A DNA stretch of 64,000 bases. It comes from Prorocentrum cordatum. Lineage: Eukaryota; Sar; Dinophyceae; Prorocentrales; Prorocentraceae. The notes beneath the pieces are model-generated. The model was not told where the DNA came from. It was given only the letters and a program-made list of their open reading frames with translations, and did no database searches. Shown here piece by piece: positions 59,095 to 64,000 of the stretch (within the stretch, counting starts at the first letter, position 1; each line of letters starts with the position of its first letter). The position numbers were made by a program, and so were the translations under genes. The stretch spans positions 378,750 to 442,749 of the forward strand of contig CAUYUJ010009458.1 of assembly GCA_963575745.1 (NCBI GenBank), written 5' to 3'.

Positions 59095-59590
59095 GAACAA
59101 GCGGCGTTAAGCTTTATAATTCTTCGGTGCCAGAGTTTGTGACGGACCACATCGAGGTGTGGATGCAGAATTGGCCGAGCGAGGACCCGCTGGGCACGTA
59201 TGTTTGGAGCACATGATTGCGAGTGTTCGCACACCGATATTGTGGCCCCATGCGGTCAGCTATTGGTCTTGGCATGTGCGCAAGTTTCACATTGACGGGA
59301 ATCGTGAGGCAGCTGTAGTTTGGTAGCGAGGGCGAGGGAAACAAATCATATTTTTGCACAGGACTTTGAGTTGGTTTACCTTGACTTGGACAAGCGCGTG
59401 TTCTGCAACGAGTTCCGAGAACATGGGCAGAGGTGCGATCCTCTGGTCCTGGACTCTCCCCGTTATTGGTCAGAGCGCTTGTCCCTGACTGATATCGACG
59501 AGGACATGTTCTCCTCGCAGTACAGACTACGTGATCTTTCTTTTCATACTTGGCCAGACCTGGAAGCCAGCCTCTCTGAGGACCCGCTGG
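59095..59590 (+). other. Possible pair of host exons
   Basis: Two open stretches have a balanced amino-acid mix unlike the surrounding frames. The first, about 59095-59197, reads KLYNSSVPEFVTDHIEVWMQ and onward to SEDPLGT and is followed by GTATGT. The second, from about 59362, is preceded by TTTTTGCACAG and reads DFELVYLDLDKRVFCNEF and onward to SLTDIDEDMFSSQY and SLSEDPLARL. GTATGT and TTTGCACAG resemble splice sites. However, joining them exactly there would not keep the second frame, so another donor or a different gene model is needed. No family was recognised. Confidence 0.3.
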
Positions 59591-59619
59591 CACGCCTCTC
59601 TTCTGTTCGGCCATGGCTG

Positions 59620-59775
59620 CCCACGGTCCGATTCGATCCCTGGACCTCGATTCAGGTCTCGGTCCGATCCGATCCGACACGAGCTGGATTCCTCTCTGAA
59701 ATGCAGGGGCCGAGCTCCGATGCGCGACCCTAGACTCCAGACTATCCGCTCCGATCCGATTCTACGATTCGGTCC
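59620..59775. repeat. CGATCCGATTCGAT-type repeat K6
   Basis: GGTCCGATTCGATCC, GGTCCGATCCGATCCGAC and CCGATCCGATTCTACGATTC words. A diverged member of K that may overlap the end of the possible exon. Confidence 0.55.
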
Positions 59776-59982
59776 AGTTTAGGCCCTGCAGGTGGCGGAG
59801 ATCGAGTTCTGTCACAGGGGGGCCACGGAACCTCCCAGATGTCATTGCCCCCGCATCTTCTTCTTCTTCCTCCTCCAGCACATCCCCCGTGAGGAAACTC
59901 CTGGAGGACTCGCGCGGCGCGCAACAGTTGCGTCAGGCCCGCCCTGACCTGGGCCGGCGCAATTCCGACTCCATCCTACAGT

Positions 59983-60218
59983 TCAAGCAGTGGCGAAGCG
60001 TCCCAGCGTGCCTATAGCCCTACCAAACAATATTCTAAGAACCTTTTGTGGTTTCCACGGAATGTTCTTAGAACATTTCTGGTTGATATGGTCTTGTTTT
60101 AACGCATCGGGTTTATGTTCTAAGAACATTGTTTTTGCTCTTAGAACATGTTTGGCTTCTAAGAACATTTCGTGGTCTATAGGAATGCCGGGACGGTCGG
60201 TGCCTGCTCAAGCAGTGG
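59983..60218 (+). mobile_element. Inverted-repeat element C, copy 2
   Basis: An 11-bp direct repeat TCAAGCAGTGG (59983-59993 and 60208-60218) flanks a 214-bp element. Its ends CGAAGCGTCCCAGCGTGCCT and CTATAGGAATGCCGGGACGG pair as an imperfect inverted repeat sharing CTATAG. The interior has five AGAACATT/AATGTTCT-type words and is AT-rich. The clean flanking repeats make this the best evidence of mobility for family C. Confidence 0.8.
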
Positions 60219-60531
60219 AGACCCATGCCAAGAAACACCCTGCATGCCTCCAGGGTGCCCTGGGTCTCTTGGGTGTCCCTGGTCCTGCTGCAGGAAGCGC
60301 GCCGTTCCCACGCCACAGATCAGCGGACGTCCTGGGCTCTCGGGGTTGGGTTTCTTCTGGAAGGTCTTTTGCGGACCGGCCTCCACCGCACGTCCGGCGC
60401 GACTCCGACGTGAAGCCGCCGCGAGTTCGACTCGACCCTGCGCGAGCCCGGCCTACGAAGTGCGACGCGGATCCGGCGCAGGTTGGGCCTCAGGCTGCCG
60501 CGCGCGCGGCCTCCCCTGGCCCCCCCACCTC

Positions 60532-60693
60532 TCAGGAGGGAAAAAAACACACAGACACAATTAAGCGTTGATCCCCCAGAAAATATAGGAAAATATGGGA
60601 AGTGGGGGGGAAGACAAAAACCCAGAAAATATGGAAAAATATGGGGAATATGTCCATTTGTGTGTATTTATTTGTGCGTCCTGGGGCCCCTTT
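60532..60693 (+). mobile_element. Inverted-repeat element B, copy 4
   Basis: About 160 bp, TCAGGAGGGAAAAAAACACA to GGGGCCCCTTTAA, with ACACAATTAAGCGTTGATCC, GAAAATATAGGAAAATATGG and GTATTTATTTGTGCGTCC. Lies 315 bp after C2. Confidence 0.8.
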
Positions 60694-61860
60694 AACTTCG
60701 TCCGCACACGCGCCTCAGGCCAGGGTGCGCTCCCTCCCCCACTTTGCGGCTACCCATCGGTCGTCGAAAGCAGGTTTTTGTTGGGGGACTCCCAGATCCC
60801 AATCTGCTTTGAGCGCCTCCCTACTTCAAGGGATCGAGTGGCTAGGGGCGGACGGAGCGCAGTCTGCCTTCGGCGCCTTCCTCCTTCATGTCTCTACCTC
60901 TTTCCCTCCCACCGATGGCTGCACGTCAGACCGACCTTTCCCAGGAGTGACCCTCGGTGCGGCCACGCTGGGACCCCCCCCCCGATTGCAGACTGCGGTG
61001 CGACCGCAGCGGCCTGCGCGCTCGGGGCTCGGTGCGGCCACGCTGGGCGCCCCCCCCCCCCCCCCCCCCGATCGAAGACTGCGGCGCGACCGCAGCGGCC
61101 TGCTGTGCGCGGGTGTGGCCTCCCCAGTGGCCCCCGAAGCCTGCGCACCGCGGGCCCCTCCTGCCCAGAGGGCGCCCTCCTGCGTGTCGCCAGCTCCTCT
61201 TCTCCGCGAGAGGTGGTCGGCACGCCGCGAGGGCCCCCCATTTGGCGGGGGGGGGTCACTGCCAGCGGCAGAGCGGCCACGCGTGGGGGGCACGGCGGCT
61301 CCACAGTTCGTTCGGGGTGAGAGTCGGCTTGCCGCGGCCGCCCTCCCTCCCTCCTCCCTCCGCCGCTTGCTCCCTGGCCTTGCTTATATCCGCTGGTCTG
61401 CTCTTTGCCCGCGCCCGCTCATGCTTGCGCTCGTCTGATCGGTCGTATCTCCGGCATCCTTGTTGTTTAAGTTATCCTGCTCATCCTGCTGCTGCTGCTG
61501 CTGCTCCTCTTCCTCTCGGCGGCGAGCGAGGGGGGGTCTTCTCCATTCGCCTCCGCACCCCGCGCACGGAGCGCCACGCCGAGGTACCGACACCCGCGAT
61601 TGCGATCCTTAGCGCTGTCGATACCTAGCAAAACGCTGTTTGGCTGGTCCCCCAGAAGGGAATGAACAAAAATAAACGCTGTATTCAGTGAGTATATATA
61701 TATACACAAAACTATGGGGAAATTGAGGGGGAGAGGAACACCCTGGACATATGGACAAGTACGGAGGATTCCGGAATTCGTTCCCCAACCGGTGCTTGCA
61801 CTTAGGGATTCTTGCTACTGTTCTGATGGATTGGGCGTGACGATCCTTCGACCGGCTATG
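60694..61860. other. GC-rich spacer, no gene seen
   Basis: 60950-61100 contains a tandem duplication of about 70 bp: GGTGCGGCCACGCTGGG, then CCCCCC, CGATTG/CGATCG and ACTGCGG(T/C)GCGACCGCAGCG. The duplicated GACCGCAGCGGCCTG occurs at 61004 and 61090. A (CTG)n stretch lies near 61488 and a short (AT)n at 61692. No gene was recognised. Confidence 0.45.
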
Positions 61861-62080
61861 TAGTCACCGTCGCCGCCCCGTCGCCGCCCGTCGTCTCGGC
61901 CTGACGGCCGGTCTGTCGGCTATTTAGTCGCCGTCGCCGCCTCGTCGCCGCCTCTTCGCCGCCCGTTGTCTTTGCCAGACGGGCCAGTAGTCGCCGCTTC
62001 GTCGCCGCCCGTCATCTGGGCCTTGGTGTCGGTCTGGCGGCTGCGTTGTCGCCCGTCGCCGCTCCGTCGCCGCCTCGCGT
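61861..62080 (+). repeat. GCCGTCGCC minisatellite M, locus 3
   Basis: About three units of 75 bp, such as TCGCCGCCCGTCGTCTCGGC, CTGACGGCCGGTCTG and GGCTATTTAGTCGCCGTCGC. It directly precedes array N2. Confidence 0.8.
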
Positions 62081-62340
62081 GAATTGCACCGTCTTAGGTG
62101 CACCGCATAGATTGCGCCGCACAGGGTGCATCTGATAGAATGTACCGCCTAGATGGCACCACGCGTATTGCACGACATCGATTGCACAACACTGACTGCA
62201 CAACATGGATCTCACAACATGGATCGCACAACAAAGATCGCACCACACACCTTGCACCATAGATCTTGCACTGTATGCGTAGTCTCCACCGCGTCTATTG
62301 TTCCACATAAATTGCACAACATTTATCGCACACCATATAT
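62081..62340 (-). repeat. GTGCAAT-type array N2
   Basis: About 260 bp of worn 15-18 bp units such as CACCGCATAGATTGCGCC, CACAACATGGATCTCACAAC and CACAACAAAGATCGCAC. In the opposite sense this is the GTGCAATCTATGTGG array N1. Confidence 0.7.
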
Positions 62341-62529
62341 TATCATTTTTTCAGAGTGGGTCGTCGGATCGACCCCCCCCCGCCGGAATTAATGGTTTTT
62401 TTTTCGTGTTGCAGTTTGCATATGATTCTGTGCCAGAGCGACGAACATAGTTATAGGGTTGTTGGGGGGCGCTGTGACGCATCCCTCTTGGTTCAAAAAG
62501 GATCGCGGCTCCGCAAGGGGCGCCGCGCA
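62341..62529 (+). repeat. Probable end of a second copia-type LTR
   Basis: The stretch ends GGGCGCCGCGCA just before a primer-site-like TGGTAGCGGAGCC, the same arrangement as the ACTCCGCGCA/TGGTAGCC junction of the intact element. CTTGGTTCAAAAAGGAT at about 62489 resembles TTTGGCTCAAGTCAAAAGGAT in the intact LTR. The left end of this LTR and its 3' partner cannot be found in the window. Confidence 0.45.
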
Positions 62530-62544
62530 TGGTAGCGGAGCCCG
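62530..62544 (+). other. Second primer-binding-site candidate
   Basis: TGGTAGCGGAGCCCG follows the inferred LTR end and shares TGGTAGC with the site at 47231. Confidence 0.45.
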
Positions 62545-62587
62545 TGGCCTGAGGATCCACGGGTTCTGCGTCGGAAGTGCCAGCTTA

Positions 62588-62722
62588 GCAGCCCAGCGGG
62601 GAACGCCGCGGGCTGCGGAGGGCAGCCGCCCAGCCCAGCGGCCCAGCGGGGAACACCGCGGGCTGCAGAGGGCGTCCTAGCGCCCTGCGGGGAGCACCCG
62701 CGGGGCAGCGGAGGGCAGCCCC
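62588..62722 (+). repeat. ~50-bp tandem repeat, three units
   Basis: Units contain CAGCGGGGAAC(G/A)CCGCGGG, CTGC(G/A)GAGGGC and, in two, AGCC. It lies between the inferred LTR and Gag, the same position as the tandem repeat in the leader of the intact copia element, but unrelated in sequence. Confidence 0.75.
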
Positions 62723-62750
62723 CAAACCCTTTGCAGGCCGAGGTTCAACC

Positions 62751-64000
62751 TTGGCGGGCACCACAGCGACGGGGCGCAAGAAACCGAAGAAGCAGCGAGG
62801 GCGGCGGCGATCGGAGGACGCTGCCTGGCGACGGCAGCGGCGTGGAGACGTTTGCAGGCTGCTGGAGTCGGCGCTGAACCCTTGTCGAGAAGATCGTCGG
62901 TCACGAGATCGACCTGCCAACGTTCACGCACCGCGTGTTCGGGGACGTCGTCTTCGACAAGGAGCTGGGTCACGCTTGGCCGCTCGGCGTCGTGGACGAG
63001 GACGGTCACTCCTTCATACCCCGCGAGAGCGAAGCCTACGCGGCCTTCGAAGCGCGGAGGTTCAGAGATGGAAGAGGGGCTGCGAGCATCCGCGGCGCAG
63101 CAGGCAGCGGGCGACCCCGCACCGCGGCAGCGGCTGCAGCATGAGCCTTGCCACAGCAGCAGCCGACGGCCCAGCAGGTGATGGACGCACTGCGGACGGC
63201 TGCAGCTCGAGCGGAAGCTGCCGAGAAGCGAGCCCTGGAGCTGGAGGCGCGAGCAGAGACGACAGCCAGACAGCAGCATGCTCAGCTTCAGCAGCTTCAG
63301 CAGGCGCTCCAGCAGCTGACCGCCGCGGGGAGCACCGCGGCGGCGAGCCCAGCGCCGGCGAGGAGCGAGGGTCGTCGGAAGTGGGGCATCATCGACGCGA
63401 AGCTGCTGACGAAACCAGCCCAGTTCAAGGGCAGCGAGGCAGCGTGGCCCGCGCGGTCGATCAAGCTGGCGGCGTGCATCGCGACGCTGGACGACGAGCT
63501 GTACCAAGAGATGATCACGGTCGGGCAAGAGGCCGAAGAGGACGTCACCAACGAGACGTTGGACCTGACAAATCCAGCGCTCGTCGGCGCGTCGCGGCAG
63601 CTGTGCCACATGCTCGCGCTGCTCCTGGAAGGCAAGGCGTTCGCCATGCAGCGGCCGATCCCGGAGGGCGAAGGACTGCTGGTGTGGCGCAAGCTCGTGG
63701 GGGAGTTCGAGCCCGGCCAGCCAACGTCAGCTCCGGGTCGGATGAGGACGCTGCTGAGGCGGACGGTCGGAGCAGCGACGATCAAGACCGACATGAACGA
63801 GTTTGACGTGGCGGTCCAGACGCACGAGCGGCACGGCAGCGCGGTGCCCAGCGACATCGCGGCGGCGATCCTCATAGCGGGATCCAGGATTGGGATTTTC
63901 AGCAACAGCTGATGGTCAAAGCCGACCGCCTCAGGGACTACCTACGACGGGACCGCGAAGCACGCGAAGACGTGCCTGACGAGCAGGAAGACGTTCAAGG
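62751..64000 (+). pseudogene. Gag-like start of a second copia-type element
   Basis: Runs off the right edge. A basic N-terminal frame (KKPKKQRGRRR, about 62780) gives way to VGHEIDLPTF and FGDVVFDKELGHAWPLGVVD. An in-frame TGA lies at 63142-63144. It continues in the same frame as a coiled coil (AEAAEKRALELEARAETTA) and a Gag body (AKLLTKPAQFKGSEAAWPAR, LLVWRKLVGEFEPGQP). A frame change near 63890 leads to QQLMVKADRLRDYLRRD. The layout parallels residues 1-250 of the intact Gag (coiled coil, FTGEAKEWKNW, IWRRFLEEFEP) but identity is low. The stop and two frame changes mark it as decayed. Confidence 0.65.

Noticed and set aside
56622-59100. 380-codon plus and 668-codon minus frames
   Set aside because: Simultaneously open on opposite strands in CGCG-rich DNA, crossing repeat I4, K5 and a GGA tract; no recognisable protein.

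Overview
The window looks like non-genic nuclear DNA from a dinoflagellate, rich in transposable elements. The evidence is indirect. It has very high GC and no recognisable cellular gene. It carries a methyltransferase-like domain inside a non-LTR retrotransposon, a combination of the kind reported from Symbiodinium. It has many short inverted-repeat elements. The LTR of an intact copia element contains an 11-base match to the 3' end of the dinoflagellate spliced leader. I see no rRNA, tRNA, CRISPR array, bacterial operon or phage module.

Layout. 0.9-3.4 kb holds a long 12-bp-periodic satellite organised in ~365-430 bp higher-order units. 5.5-14.3 kb is a field of short dispersed elements with terminal inverted repeats (families A, B, D, H, O, R), two copies of a ~500 bp repeat (I) and minisatellites. 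15.3-16.3 kb holds a foldback element (E1) and a scrambled mosaic of retrotransposon pieces. 16.8-25.7 kb on the minus strand is a large decayed non-LTR retrotransposon. Its ORF1 carries a RanBP2-like zinc finger. Its ORF2 runs RNase H, then apurinic-type endonuclease, then reverse transcriptase, and is followed by a zinc-finger plus cytosine-methyltransferase-like ORF. 26.4-27.8, 33.8-34.6, 35.7-36.2, 37.4-38.0 and 38.8-39.3 kb are further satellite blocks. 31.8-32.2, 43.7-45.1, 53.3-54.0 and 60.0-60.7 kb are clusters of the same inverted-repeat elements in different combinations. 47.0-53.2 kb is an apparently intact Ty1/copia retrotransposon with identical 230-bp LTRs and a 5-bp target duplication. 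It is inserted inside a family A element. 54-62 kb is GC-rich repeat territory with two inverted copies of repeat I and a possible pair of host exons near 59.1-59.6 kb. The right edge holds the start of a second, decayed copia-like element.

How the parts fit. The two retrotransposons supply the only convincing protein-coding DNA. The copia element encodes everything needed for its own mobility in one frame. The non-LTR element is dead as a retrotransposon: it has in-frame stops, frameshifts and a lost endonuclease motif. Its methyltransferase-like ORF is still 680 codons open. The short inverted-repeat elements encode nothing and would need a transposase from elsewhere. Several extra ORFs on both strands are by-products of 12-bp and 3-bp periodic repeats and were not annotated.

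Repeat family letters (A-O, R, Q) are labels used only in this report. Matches between copies were made by eye, so element borders are accurate to a few bases only where a terminal repeat or target duplication is stated.
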